Below are positions 1-8,911 of a stretch of 64,000 nt of DNA, piece after piece. Source of the stretch: Flammeovirga agarivorans (lineage in GTDB: Bacteria; Bacteroidota; Bacteroidia; Cytophagales; Flammeovirgaceae); assembly GCF_012641475.1 (NCBI RefSeq), contig NZ_JABAIL010000005.1, positions 558,001-622,000 on the forward strand, written 5' to 3'. A model generated the notes under the pieces. That model ran no database searches. It worked only from the letters and a program-made list of their open reading frames with translations, and was not told where the DNA came from. Position 1 is the first letter of the stretch, and every line of letters starts with the position of its first letter. A program made the position numbers and the translations under genes.

Positions 1-500
1 AATGTCAAGTTTAAAGCGACTTGAAACTGTTTCCATAATGATCTTTTGTCTTCGAGATGGTAACAGCTATTGAAAGCATTCATCAGAGTTCTCATCCCAG
101 TGGTAGCAACATAGGTTGCACCAATAAAACCAAAAGATAATAATCCACCTCTAGACCTTCCTGATAGGTCTTGAATGGGTCCTTCTATAGCTTGATAAAC
201 ATATTCGGGTAACATTTCCTCTCTAAAAATCTTAAACATCATGTCTATAGATTCGAAAGGAATGTAAGATATTAAAGTAGAGAAAAAGATGATAAACGGT
301 AACATGGCTAAACTAAAACTAAAAGCAATAGCCTGTCCCCTTTGAAGTAGGTCATTCTGATCCACTCTATGTATCAAAGCTATACCAAAAGTATAGAATG
401 AGACTTCAGTGTGGGGAACTCTAGATGTAGATAGTTTCTCAATTATCTTTTTATAAAGTTCGTTATCCTCTAATTTCTTATGAAGATCTTTTTTAGTCAA
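1..500 (-). CDS. YihY/BrkB-family inner-membrane protein, 3' part outside the window
   Basis: This is an open frame on the minus strand that runs off the left edge, so the C-terminus is missing. The visible N-terminal ~166 residues contain the family hallmark QRGQAIAFSFSLAMLPFIIF (glutamine-rich turn, then a long membrane segment), followed by further hydrophobic segments. YihY/BrkB proteins (once annotated as RNase BN) are polytopic inner-membrane proteins of unclear function. No ATG lies upstream of the family region in this frame. The most likely start is TTG at 500-498, which overlaps the stop codon of the upstream thioesterase gene, so translational coupling is likely. Other in-frame TTG codons lie just upstream. 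The family call is firm and the start is uncertain. Confidence 0.75.
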   Translation of the reverse strand, partial: MTKKDLHKKLEDNELYKKIIEKLSTSRVPHTEVSFYTFGIALIHRVDQNDLLQRGQAIAFSFSLAMLPFIIFFSTLISYIPFESIDMMFKIFREEMLPEYVYQAIEGPIQDLSGRSRGGLLSFGFIGATYVATTGMRTLMNAFNSCYHLEDKRSLWKQFQVALNLT

Positions 501-924
501 CTTTCTTTGCCGTTGGTTCAACAAAATACGGAGCAATTACCTCCATAAATCTTTGAGGAGCTCTGCATGGTTTATATGTTGATTTACTCATAAAAGCCAA
601 TTTTGTTTTGCCTGTATTGAGTAACTCACCTTCCTGATTAAACAATTCGTATTCAAACTGAATTTTAACTGTTGGTTTTTCAATTAGCTTGGTACGAATC
701 GTTATCATATCATCGTATTTAGCAGGTTTTATGTATTTAGAAAAGTTTTCTAAAACGGGTAACATTACGCCATCCGCTTCCATTTCTTTGTAACTCATGC
801 CTAAAGAACGTAATGCTTCTGTTCTGCCAATTTCATAAAATTTGGCATAATGACCATAATAGACAAAGCCCATTTGGTCGGTGTCAGCATAATTAATTCT
901 TATTTGTGTTTCGTGAACTAGCAT
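493..924 (-). CDS. Acyl-CoA thioesterase, YbgC/FadM hot-dog family
   Basis: A protein of 143 residues with a single hot-dog fold. The N-terminal strand INYADTDQMGFVYYGHYAKF carries the conserved Asp of the 4-hydroxybenzoyl-CoA thioesterase/YbgC family (YADTDQMG...VYYGHY) and is followed by the long helix FYEIGRTEALRSLG. These cytoplasmic enzymes hydrolyse acyl-CoA thioesters; in many bacteria YbgC sits with the Tol-Pal envelope genes, but no tol genes are visible here. I chose the ATG at 924 (MLVHETQIRINYADTD) because 29 extra upstream codons are hydrophobic, unlike the family, and run into the dnaJ terminator hairpin. The 3' end overlaps the start of the BrkB-like gene, so the two are probably co-transcribed. 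Confidence 0.85.
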   Translation of the reverse strand: MLVHETQIRINYADTDQMGFVYYGHYAKFYEIGRTEALRSLGMSYKEMEADGVMLPVLENFSKYIKPAKYDDMITIRTKLIEKPTVKIQFEYELFNQEGELLNTGKTKLAFMSKSTYKPCRAPQRFMEVIAPYFVEPTAKKVD

Positions 925-999
925 TGTGGAATGAGTTAACCTGATAAATTTGAATATCGTAAAGATACAATATTCGATTTTGTAGATATAAGCTTTAAG

Positions 1000-1048
1000 A
1001 AAAAAAAGCATTGTTCTTGACGATTCTCATCATAAGAACAATGCTTTA
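1000..1048 (-). terminator. Rho-independent terminator of grpE-dnaJ
   Basis: There is a perfect 14-bp inverted repeat with arms at 1005-1018 and 1034-1047 and a 15-nt loop. On the minus strand the hairpin is followed by a run of seven T. It lies directly after the dnaJ stop codon, in front of the thioesterase gene. Confidence 0.85.
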
Positions 1049-1069
1049 TATATGAATTACTTCCCTCTA

Positions 1070-2233
1070 TTATTGAGCGAAGAAGTCTTTCATTCTAGAG
1101 AAGAAGCTTTTACGCTTTTCTTCTTTATGTTCTGAAGTAGGGTTGAAATTCTTCGATTCTCTTAATTTCTTCAAGATGTCTTTTTCTTCAGAAGAAAGTT
1201 TCACAGGTGTGAAAACAGAGACATGAATCAATTGATCACCAACACCATATCCGTTAATGTCGCGGATACCTTTACCTCTTAAACGAAGTACTTTGCCACT
1301 TTGTGTACCTGCATCTATTGGAACTTTTACGTTGCCAGTTAATGTAGGAACTTCTACTGTAGTACCTAATGCGGCATCAGCAAAACTTAAATGAAGCTCA
1401 TAGTGGATGTTTTCACCATCTCTATGTAAGTGCTCGTCTTCAATCGCTTCGATGACGATTAATAAGTCACCGGCAACACCACCACCTTTAGGCATGTTAC
1501 CTTTACCTCTCATTGAAAGTTGCATACCGTCATCAACTCCTGGAGGGATATTGATCGATACTTCTTCTTCAGTATATACTCTACCTTCGCCACCACAATT
1601 ATCACACTTGTGCTTGATGATTTTACCTTCACCATTACAAGTAGGACAAGTAGTATTAGATACCATTTGACCTAACATTGTGTTGACTACTTTTTGTACT
1701 TGACCACTACCATGACAAGTTTGACATGTGTCTAGGTCAGTACCATTTTTGGCTCCTGTACCATTACAAGTATCACAAGACGTATAACGTTTGATGCGGA
1801 CTTTTTTCTCCACACCTTTTGCCATTTCCTGTAGTGTCAACTTTAATTTGATACGTAAGTTAGAACCTTTACGCTGACGGCGACCACCACCGCCACCTCC
1901 GAAGAAGTCGCCAAATGGGCTACCGCCACCACCAAAGATATCGCCAAAGTGACTGAATATGTCATCCATATTCATTCCACCTCCGCCGCCGCCGAATCCA
2001 CCTGATCCGTCGAATGCTTGGTGTCCAAAGCGGTCATATTGACCACGTTTTTGGTCATCACTTAAAACTTCATAAGCCTCAGCAGCTTCCTTGAATTTCT
2101 CTTCAGCTTCACTATCACCAGGGTTTTTATCTGGGTGATATTTTATCGCAACTTTACGATAAGCTTTCTTAATTTCTCCACTGGAAGCATCTTTCGATAC
2201 GCCAAGTACTTCGTAAAAATCTCTTTTAGACAT
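1070..2233 (-). CDS. dnaJ: Chaperone protein DnaJ (Hsp40)
   Basis: A full-length type I Hsp40 of 387 residues. It has an N-terminal J domain with the HPD motif at residues 33-35, which stimulates the DnaK ATPase. A very glycine/phenylalanine-rich linker follows at about residues 73-120. The zinc-binding domain has four repeats ([32 protein letters not shown]), and the C-terminal substrate-binding beta domains follow. It acts in the cytoplasm with DnaK and GrpE in folding and disaggregation. It lies 12 bases after grpE in the same operon and ends in a strong terminator. dnaK is not in the window. Confidence 0.98.
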   Translation of the reverse strand: MSKRDFYEVLGVSKDASSGEIKKAYRKVAIKYHPDKNPGDSEAEEKFKEAAEAYEVLSDDQKRGQYDRFGHQAFDGSGGFGGGGGGMNMDDIFSHFGDIFGGGGSPFGDFFGGGGGGRRQRKGSNLRIKLKLTLQEMAKGVEKKVRIKRYTSCDTCNGTGAKNGTDLDTCQTCHGSGQVQKVVNTMLGQMVSNTTCPTCNGEGKIIKHKCDNCGGEGRVYTEEEVSINIPPGVDDGMQLSMRGKGNMPKGGGVAGDLLIVIEAIEDEHLHRDGENIHYELHLSFADAALGTTVEVPTLTGNVKVPIDAGTQSGKVLRLRGKGIRDINGYGVGDQLIHVSVFTPVKLSSEEKDILKKLRESKNFNPTSEHKEEKRKSFFSRMKDFFAQ

Positions 2234-2245
2234 TATTGGTGTTTC

Positions 2246-2812
2246 TTATTGTCCTACAACAACCTTCGCAAAACGAATAACTTTATCGTTTAATGTGTAT
2301 CCTTTTTCAACAACATCAACAATTTTATCCTTAAACTCTTCAGTTGGAGCAGGGATTTGAGTGATTGCATCATGGTAATCAGTGTTTAACTCTTTACCGG
2401 TAGCATCTTCCATTTGTTTTAAACCTTGACCTTCCAAAGTTTTTAACATTTTGTCTTTAATCATCACTACACCGTCCAGTACAGGTTTTACCTCGTCACT
2501 GTCAGATTTAGTATTTGCAATAGCTCTTTCTAAATCATCGATAGTAGGGATAATTGCAGATAACACCTTCTCGCTTGCTGTTTTTGTTAGTTCAGATTTC
2601 TCTTTTAATGTACGCTTACGGAAGTTGTCGAACTCAGAATATAAACGAAGGTATTTGTCCTTCATTTCTCCTAATTCCTGAGTCAATTTTTCTACTTCAG
2701 TTAGTTCTTCACCTTCTGTTGTAGATTCTTCAGAGCTTGTAGCTTCAGTTTGATCCTCAGTTACTTGCTCTTCTTTATTTTCAATATTTTCGTTTCCTTT
2801 ATTTTCTGCCAT
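2246..2812 (-). CDS. grpE: Nucleotide exchange factor GrpE
   Basis: A protein of 188 residues from the ATG at 2812. The first ~50 residues are highly acidic and disordered, the middle is a long coiled coil that dimerises (EVEKLTQELGEMKDKYLRLY, then a FDNFRKR motif), and the C-terminal beta domain ends in KVIRFAKVVVG. GrpE releases ADP from DnaK. Ten upstream in-frame codons (MYISTRKNTK) are not typical of the family, so the start is placed at MAENKGNE. It is the first gene of the grpE-dnaJ operon. I see neither an hrcA gene nor a CIRCE-type inverted repeat upstream, so heat-shock control, if present, must work another way. Confidence 0.97.
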   Translation of the reverse strand: MAENKGNENIENKEEQVTEDQTEATSSEESTTEGEELTEVEKLTQELGEMKDKYLRLYSEFDNFRKRTLKEKSELTKTASEKVLSAIIPTIDDLERAIANTKSDSDEVKPVLDGVVMIKDKMLKTLEGQGLKQMEDATGKELNTDYHDAITQIPAPTEEFKDKIVDVVEKGYTLNDKVIRFAKVVVGQ

Positions 2813-2831
2813 TTTGGTATTTTTTCTAGTT

Positions 2832-2859
2832 GAAATATACACTGCCGTTCAATCAACAA
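2832..2859 (-). promoter_or_regulatory. Candidate Bacteroidota-type promoter for grpE-dnaJ
   Basis: On the minus strand a TTG (2859-2857) is followed after 17 bases by TATATTTC (2839-2832), one mismatch from TAnnTTTG. A transcript starting about 6 bases later would have a very short leader before the grpE ATG. Confidence 0.4.
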
Positions 2860-2967
2860 TGTTGCCAACCGATTTTATAGGTCATTTTGTCGCGATTTTA
2901 CTGACAAAAAGTAGAAATAGGAAGAAAATAAGTCAAATAACATCAAAATCAGACGAAAATATGACAG

Positions 2968-3010
2968 TTTTTTAAGAAAAGAAGCAGATAACGTATAGCT
3001 ATCTGCTTCA
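2968..3010 (-). terminator. Terminator of the M20 amidohydrolase gene
   Basis: A perfect 10-bp stem, with arms GAAGCAGATA (2981-2990) and TATCTGCTTC (3000-3009), is followed on the minus strand by a T-rich stretch. It lies between the amidohydrolase stop and the grpE upstream region. Confidence 0.75.
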
Positions 3011-3034
3011 AGTATATTTTATATTGTAGCTTGT

Positions 3035-4231
3035 CTAAGCTTGTGATTCTAGCTCGTTTACAGCTAACCAAGCCATTAATCCCACTCCAATTTCAAGAGC
3101 ATCTTCATCGATATCAAAGGTAGGAGTATGAACAGAGGAAGTAATTCCTTTTGCCTCGTTTCTAGTTCCCAAACGGTAGAAACAAGCGTCCATTTCTTGA
3201 GAATAATAAGAGAAGTCTTCTGCCGCTAACCAAATATCTAGATCAACTACATTTTCTTCACCAAGATATTCAATTGCTGCTTTCTTATTTCTACGAGTAA
3301 GTTCTGGTTCGTTAACTAAGAAAGGGTAACCTTTATGAATATCCATCTCAACAGAACCACCCATACCTTCTGCAATTCCAGTTGCAATCTTGGTGATTCT
3401 TTCATGTGCTTCCGCTCTCCATTCTTCGTTCATCGTTCTGAATGTACCTTGAACTTTCACTTCATTAGGAATGACGTTAGTTGCACCAATAGCTCTAACA
3501 TCACCAAAAGATAAAACTGATGGAATTTTTGGAGCTGCATATCTACTTACAATTTGTTGTAAAGCAACAATGATATGCGATGTGATAACAACTGGGTCAA
3601 TATTTTTCTCTGGCATAGCCGCATGACCTCCCTGACCTTTTACAGTAAAGTAAATCTCGTCAGCACTTGCCATATACATGCCTTCTCTGAAGCCTACTTT
3701 TCCAGCGTCAATGAAAGGCATTACATGTTGTCCAATAATTTTTGAAGGGGATGGATTTTTTAATGCTCCATCTTTGATCATTAAAGATGCTCCTCCAGGT
3801 AATTTTTCTTCACCCGGTTGGAAGATTAGCTTAATAGTACCTTCGAATTGATCATTTAATGATTGTAATATTTTAGCAGCACCTAATAATGAAGTAGTAT
3901 GTACATCATGACCACACGCATGCATAACACCTTCATTTTTTGATTTATAAGGTACGTCGTTTGCCTCAACGATAGGAAGAGCATCCATATCTGCTCTTAA
4001 AGCAATCACTTTTTTATCAGGGTTTTTACCCTTAATCAGGCCAACAACGCCTGTTTCAGCAACACCTGATTGTGTTTCAATACCATAACTCTTTAACTTC
4101 TCTGCTACAAACTTCGAAGTTTCATACTCTTGGTACGACAATTCTGGGTTAGCATGAAGATGATGTCTGATATTTACAATCTCTTCAATATTTTCTTTAA
4201 CAGAAGATTTTATTTGTTCTTTAAGACTCAT
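3035..4231 (-). CDS. M20-family amidohydrolase/peptidase (N-acyl-amino-acid hydrolase type)
   Basis: A protein of 398 residues of the M20D (IAA-amino-acid hydrolase / hippurate hydrolase / N-acetyl-diaminopimelate deacetylase) family. The metal site is visible as MHACGHDVH (Cys106, His108), the catalytic glutamates as FQPGEE (141-142), then IGQHVMP, with the lid domain in between. The family removes acyl groups from amino acids or peptides using two divalent metals. No signal peptide is seen, so it is cytoplasmic. The exact substrate cannot be read from sequence. It appears monocistronic: its own terminator follows, and 136 non-coding bases separate it from the permease gene upstream. A TAAATTTG box (minus strand, 4326-4319) could be its -7 element. 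Confidence 0.85.
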   Translation of the reverse strand: MSLKEQIKSSVKENIEEIVNIRHHLHANPELSYQEYETSKFVAEKLKSYGIETQSGVAETGVVGLIKGKNPDKKVIALRADMDALPIVEANDVPYKSKNEGVMHACGHDVHTTSLLGAAKILQSLNDQFEGTIKLIFQPGEEKLPGGASLMIKDGALKNPSPSKIIGQHVMPFIDAGKVGFREGMYMASADEIYFTVKGQGGHAAMPEKNIDPVVITSHIIVALQQIVSRYAAPKIPSVLSFGDVRAIGATNVIPNEVKVQGTFRTMNEEWRAEAHERITKIATGIAEGMGGSVEMDIHKGYPFLVNEPELTRRNKKAAIEYLGEENVVDLDIWLAAEDFSYYSQEMDACFYRLGTRNEAKGITSSVHTPTFDIDEDALEIGVGLMAWLAVNELESQA

Positions 4232-4367
4232 GATATTATGATTGCTTGTTGTTGTATCATTTTGTGATATTGTTAGTGATCAGTTGTTTTCTGTGTGAAA
4301 ATCAAATAAATCACCTCGCAAATTTAATGATTTAATAAGAATCTATCATTACAAGAATATTGTAATT

Positions 4368-5744
4368 CTATCTTCTGGCATTTTTTGCAGCATTTCTGGC
4401 AGGGATAATCGATGCAAAAATAGTGATTGCAGAAACGGTAAGACATATCACTAAGAAGTCTTGCCATCGAGTTTCAACAGGGTAAGCATCAAGAATTCCA
4501 TTGTTTGCACCAGTACTTATCCATTGAAATTTTTCTTGGGCAAAGCAGAATAAATATCCTGAAATAAGACCAAAATTAGCACCTGATAAAGCGACTAGGC
4601 CACCCTCATAAATGAATATCCTCTTGATCATGCCGTCTGTAGCACCCATTGATTTGAGAATATTCATATCATGGTTTTTCTCAATAGAAAGCATGGCAAG
4701 AGCAAAAAACACATTGAAAGAGGCAATGCCTAAAATCAATGCAAAAGTTCCATAAGTGAAGAATTTTTCAATCTTCAAAGCTCTTAATACTTGAGACTGT
4801 TGTTCGGGTCTTGTTTTAATGATGAAGTTATCTCCTAAAACTTCCATTAAATTATTTTTAACGGTTGTCGCCTTAAAACCTTCTTTCACTTTAATTTCTA
4901 AGCCAGTTCTTAATTGCCCATAATTCAATAATGAGTTGGCAAATTTTATAGGCACAATCACTGTTGATTGATCAAATTGAGGCTCGGCTACAAATACACC
5001 TCCTGCTTGAATAATCTTTTTATTAAATGCTTTTTCAGGATTTAAAGATGCTTTACCTTTTCTCTTAGGGTACCAGAATTGTAGCGGATACATACTGTCT
5101 CTTAATCGTAAGCCTAATTCTTGGTAAACTCCAGAGCCGACCAAAGCATATCGAGTGTCATTGTTATATAGGTTATTAGTACCTAAAACTACGGTAGTAT
5201 CAATTTGTGTTTGAGTGGCAAAGTTCTCACTCACACCTTTCATTGTTACTACTTTTTGTTTGTTGTTGTATAGAATAAGGACTTTGTCTTCAATAACTTC
5301 TGTAATTGCCTCGACGCCTTCAACTTCTTCAATTTTATTTCTTAATGTCCATTCGTATGGAAAAGATTTACCTACATTAGATTCAATTTTTAACTCAGGA
5401 TTGTGTCTATTAAACATACCTGTAAGCGTCCTTTCCATTCCGTTAAATAAAGAAAGTACAATCACTAAAGCTGCGGTACCAAAGCCAACGCCGACCATTG
5501 CAATATTGGATAAAGTCTGAATAAAGTTCTGCTTAATGAACTGTTCAGCCATCCCTTTATATGTTTTTCGGATCTTTTTAGGAGAAAAAGTAAAAAGCAC
5601 TCCAATAGCTTTTCCTAAGAAAATAATTAATCCAAAAGTCATTTGAACCACCAAAACGAGTAGCATTAAAGGAATGCTCTTGATGTTACGTTGAGATAGA
5701 AAGTATCGTTTGGCGACAAAATATGGGAATCTTGACTTTGACAT
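4368..5744 (-). CDS. FtsX-like ABC transporter permease (LolC/LolE type)
   Basis: A protein of 458 residues with the LolC/E layout: an N-terminal cytoplasmic stretch (FPYFVAKRYFLSQRNIKS), an early membrane segment, a large periplasmic domain (about residues 120-330), then three C-terminal membrane segments ending in IPARNAAKNARR. LolCDE complexes extract lipoproteins from the inner membrane for delivery to the outer membrane. Related MacB-like permeases do other work, so the substrate is inferred. The partner ATPase is not adjacent. I prefer the ATG at 5744 over the TTG at 5750. A good promoter lies about 60 bases upstream. Confidence 0.85.
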   Translation of the reverse strand: MSKSRFPYFVAKRYFLSQRNIKSIPLMLLVLVVQMTFGLIIFLGKAIGVLFTFSPKKIRKTYKGMAEQFIKQNFIQTLSNIAMVGVGFGTAALVIVLSLFNGMERTLTGMFNRHNPELKIESNVGKSFPYEWTLRNKIEEVEGVEAITEVIEDKVLILYNNKQKVVTMKGVSENFATQTQIDTTVVLGTNNLYNNDTRYALVGSGVYQELGLRLRDSMYPLQFWYPKRKGKASLNPEKAFNKKIIQAGGVFVAEPQFDQSTVIVPIKFANSLLNYGQLRTGLEIKVKEGFKATTVKNNLMEVLGDNFIIKTRPEQQSQVLRALKIEKFFTYGTFALILGIASFNVFFALAMLSIEKNHDMNILKSMGATDGMIKRIFIYEGGLVALSGANFGLISGYLFCFAQEKFQWISTGANNGILDAYPVETRWQDFLVICLTVSAITIFASIIPARNAAKNARR

Positions 5745-5810
5745 TAACAAATATGAGTTATAAATCTTTTTCCTGCCTTTGTAAAGTAATCAGACATGAA
5801 ATTTTCACTA

Positions 5811-5839
5811 CAAAGTTAACGGTAGAGTTGAATTCTCAA
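5811..5839 (-). promoter_or_regulatory. Promoter of the LolC/E-like permease gene
   Basis: On the minus strand TTG (5839-5837) is separated by 18 bases from TAACTTTG (5818-5811), an exact match to the Bacteroidota TTG-N17-23-TAnnTTTG pattern. The expected transcript start is about 60 bases before the gene's ATG. Confidence 0.6.
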
Positions 5840-5993
5840 CATAAATAATGAATTACTTCTTTTGATTTTTGAAAAGTTTGATAAAAATGTTCTTTAAGTT
5901 GATGATATTGCAACCCAGAGACAAAACAAACTTTATTGAAGAGAACAAGCTATTTTTATTCAATTACGATTTGAATCAATAGGTACGCGAAAT

Positions 5994-8624
5994 ATGAGGA
6001 GATTAGTACTGCTATTTATTATAAACTTGATACTTAATTATTCCTATGCCCAATCCTCAAAGCAATTTTGGAAATTGGCGGATAAAGGAGAGTACGAGAA
6101 GATTGTCAAGAAATTAGAAAAAGAGTCAGATCAGATAGATCGAAATATATCTTTAAACTATATATGGGGACTTTATTATGTGAGTAATGAGGCTGCATAT
6201 AATTTAGATACTGCATACGCTTTTTTAGATAAAGCAGATAATTTATGGAATGATTCTTCGCCAACCCAAAGGGCAGAATGGGAGAAGTTATACGTAAACA
6301 ATGATTCAATACAATATTGGAAACAAAATGTTGAAAAGTATGCTTTCAATGAATGTGTTGAAAACCTTAAAGAAGAGGACTTTATCACTTACTTGGAGAA
6401 GTTTCCTCACTCAGAATGGGTGCCGGAAGCAATATCATTACGAGATAGTTTAGGATATGAAAAGGCAAAACAAGAACATACCTACGAATCTTACCACCTA
6501 TTTATAAGAAGTTACCCAGAAGCAAGGCAAGCGGAAGAAGCCCAAAATTATTACGAAAATCTTATTTATCATTCCAAAACAAAAGATGCTGACGAAAAAG
6601 CATTGAGTGATTTTTTAAAGGAGCATCCAAAAAATCAACATATCCATAAAGTAGAAAAACAACTTTATGAGTTGATTACAGAAGATAAATCTATTGTCGA
6701 TTATTCTCACTTTGTTAGAGATTATCCAGAGACAATTTATGCCGATAGTGCAATTACTCAGATTTGGTTATTAAGTGAAGACAAAGATAGTGTTCTTAAT
6801 ACTTATAGAAACTGGGAAGAGAAAGCCTATTTTCAGGCATTAATGCTAAAGCAAAAGCAATTGTATTACCCTGTATTCCAGGAGGATTCTCTCTCGTTTA
6901 TTAATGATCGTGGTAATGTAGTCTTTACTGAAGCCATCTCGGGAGTTAAAAAAGCATACAATTGTCATGGGACTTCAGACCTCTTTTTAGAGGTAGAAAA
7001 AGATGGGAAAAAAGGTTTAGTAGACCGTAACAATTCCATCGTTTTACCGTTCAATTACGATAAAATCAAACCACTTTTAGTAGGAGTATATGCCATTGAA
7101 AAAAATAATAAAGTAGGTGTTTATGCTCTTGGTGAAGGAGAATGGATTTCTCCAATCTATGACCAAATAGTCCCATTAAGTAGAAGGTTGTTTGGTGTTA
7201 GAAAACAGGCGAGATGGGGTATTGTTTCTGTTACTGGAGAGTTGAAGTTTCCGATAGAGGCAGGACAGTTAATCCATATTTCAGAGAATACCATTTTAGT
7301 AATGAAAAAAGGGCGTTGGGCTAAATATACTGAAAGTGATGTCTTTGGAAGTAAAATTAATACTGATGATGAGGAATTTATCTTTGAAGGGTATAAGCAA
7401 TTAGAAGATCAATGGTTTGGTTTAAAAGAGAATTCTAAGTGGGCAATTTATACTCCTAATGGGAAAAAATATTCTCAGGATTATGATCAAATTGAAGATT
7501 TAGATAATAAACTAGGTTGGTCAGTGAGAAGTGACACCTTGTATCAGGTGATTAATTATGATAATGAACTTTTAATAGATTCTCTATTACTGCCAGAATT
7601 TTCAAAAGCAGGAGTTACTTCTCGTTGGAAAGATCAATGGGTAGCCTACAATTGGAAAGGAGAAAAGATATTTTTAGGGCAAGCGGATACAGTATTCTTC
7701 GATAAAATGTATCCAAATTTAATTCAACAAACTGATAAAAAGGAAAAAGTACTTTTCAAAGATGGAAATATTTTGGATCTCGAAAGATACTCGCAATGGA
7801 ATGTAACTTATGTAACACAAGACTCATTAGTTCTTCCTTATATTGCGGCAATTAGTAGGAGAAACAAGAAATTTGCTTTGTTGGATCAAGGAGGAAATCA
7901 GATTATGACTCCACAGTTTTCGGATTTGAAAGTAGATGCAAACGGAATTGTCATTGCTAAATATGGTTCATTATATTATTTATATGGAACCAATGGTAAA
8001 AGAATCCTGCAAGAAGGATATACTCAAATAGTTGCTGATGGAACCTATTATCACTTAAAAGGTAAAGGGAAATTTGGTATATATAATATTAAAACTGGAC
8101 TAAAAATTACACCTAGATATGAGGAACAATTACAACGAACAACTTTACAAAAAGAAGGAAACGCTTTATGGTTAGGAAAATATAAGGGGTTTGAAGGAGT
8201 TTTCTCGCTTTCTAATTATGAACAAGCTCGTTTTTATTATGAAGATATTAAGCTACTGAATCTAGATTCTACAAGTGTATTTGTCTTAGAAGATGAGAAA
8301 CTAAAATTATTGGATGTGCAATCAAACGATATTAAAATGATTTGCGATTCTTATGAGGTAATAACAAAGTCACCTTCTAAATACTGGATTTTATATAAAA
8401 ATGACGGTAGGTATGGTGCATATGTTTCCAATGTAGGAGATGTTATTTATCCAGAGTTTCAATCAATAGAAAATATTGGGTCATTGGAGCAACCTTTGTT
8501 TTTAGCTAAGCAATATATACAACAAGCAAAATTAAATATTCTATTATATATAAATGAGGAAGGGAATGTTGTATTTCAATCAATTTTAAATGAAAATCAA
8601 TATAATGTGATAAGATGCGATTAA
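5994..8624 (+). CDS. Exported WG-repeat protein with N-terminal helical repeats
   Basis: An 876-residue protein with a clear signal peptide (MRRLVLLFIINLILNYSYAQ). Residues ~25-290 are helical and contain TPR-like units built around FxxxFPxS / FxRxYPE motifs (for example YLEKFPHSEWVPEA and FIRSYPEARQAEEA). From ~residue 300 to the end it consists of many WG-type repeats (GKKGLVDRNNSIVLPFNYDKI, then NKVGVYALGEGEWISPIYDQI and so on), which fold as beta units. It is probably periplasmic or surface-exposed. WG repeats are known as binding or scaffold elements without a catalytic role, and I do not know a specific function. It is transcribed alone, and no hairpin terminator is obvious after it. 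Confidence 0.75.
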   Translation: MRRLVLLFIINLILNYSYAQSSKQFWKLADKGEYEKIVKKLEKESDQIDRNISLNYIWGLYYVSNEAAYNLDTAYAFLDKADNLWNDSSPTQRAEWEKLYVNNDSIQYWKQNVEKYAFNECVENLKEEDFITYLEKFPHSEWVPEAISLRDSLGYEKAKQEHTYESYHLFIRSYPEARQAEEAQNYYENLIYHSKTKDADEKALSDFLKEHPKNQHIHKVEKQLYELITEDKSIVDYSHFVRDYPETIYADSAITQIWLLSEDKDSVLNTYRNWEEKAYFQALMLKQKQLYYPVFQEDSLSFINDRGNVVFTEAISGVKKAYNCHGTSDLFLEVEKDGKKGLVDRNNSIVLPFNYDKIKPLLVGVYAIEKNNKVGVYALGEGEWISPIYDQIVPLSRRLFGVRKQARWGIVSVTGELKFPIEAGQLIHISENTILVMKKGRWAKYTESDVFGSKINTDDEEFIFEGYKQLEDQWFGLKENSKWAIYTPNGKKYSQDYDQIEDLDNKLGWSVRSDTLYQVINYDNELLIDSLLLPEFSKAGVTSRWKDQWVAYNWKGEKIFLGQADTVFFDKMYPNLIQQTDKKEKVLFKDGNILDLERYSQWNVTYVTQDSLVLPYIAAISRRNKKFALLDQGGNQIMTPQFSDLKVDANGIVIAKYGSLYYLYGTNGKRILQEGYTQIVADGTYYHLKGKGKFGIYNIKTGLKITPRYEEQLQRTTLQKEGNALWLGKYKGFEGVFSLSNYEQARFYYEDIKLLNLDSTSVFVLEDEKLKLLDVQSNDIKMICDSYEVITKSPSKYWILYKNDGRYGAYVSNVGDVIYPEFQSIENIGSLEQPLFLAKQYIQQAKLNILLYINEEGNVVFQSILNENQYNVIRCD

Positions 8625-8911
8625 CTTGAATGCTATTTACGAAATGATAAAATCGACTAAAGATTTGTTAAATAACTCTTAAGAGTTCGATATATAAACA
8701 GATGTTGAATTTAATCATTGTTTTTAAAATGGTTTATTTCCTAAAATAGCGAAACGAAAAAAATATAACAGAACAAACAATAGTGTGTATTTAAATTTCA
8801 ACGAGGACTTTCTTAAAGATTAGCACAATCAACTTCACAAGTTAAAGTAGTGCGGGCAAGAGTATCATTGAGGTCACTTTGTTTTCGGTTTTGAAAGATT
8901 AAATTATAATT

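Noticed and set aside
1407-1670. A frame of 87 codons on the plus strand within dnaJ
   Set aside because: It is antisense to the zinc-finger region of dnaJ and has no supporting features.
8674-8687. A perfect palindrome AACTCTTAAGAGTT after the WG-repeat gene
   Set aside because: It has no loop and no T tract, so it is not a terminator; as a lone site without a known regulator it gives too little to call.
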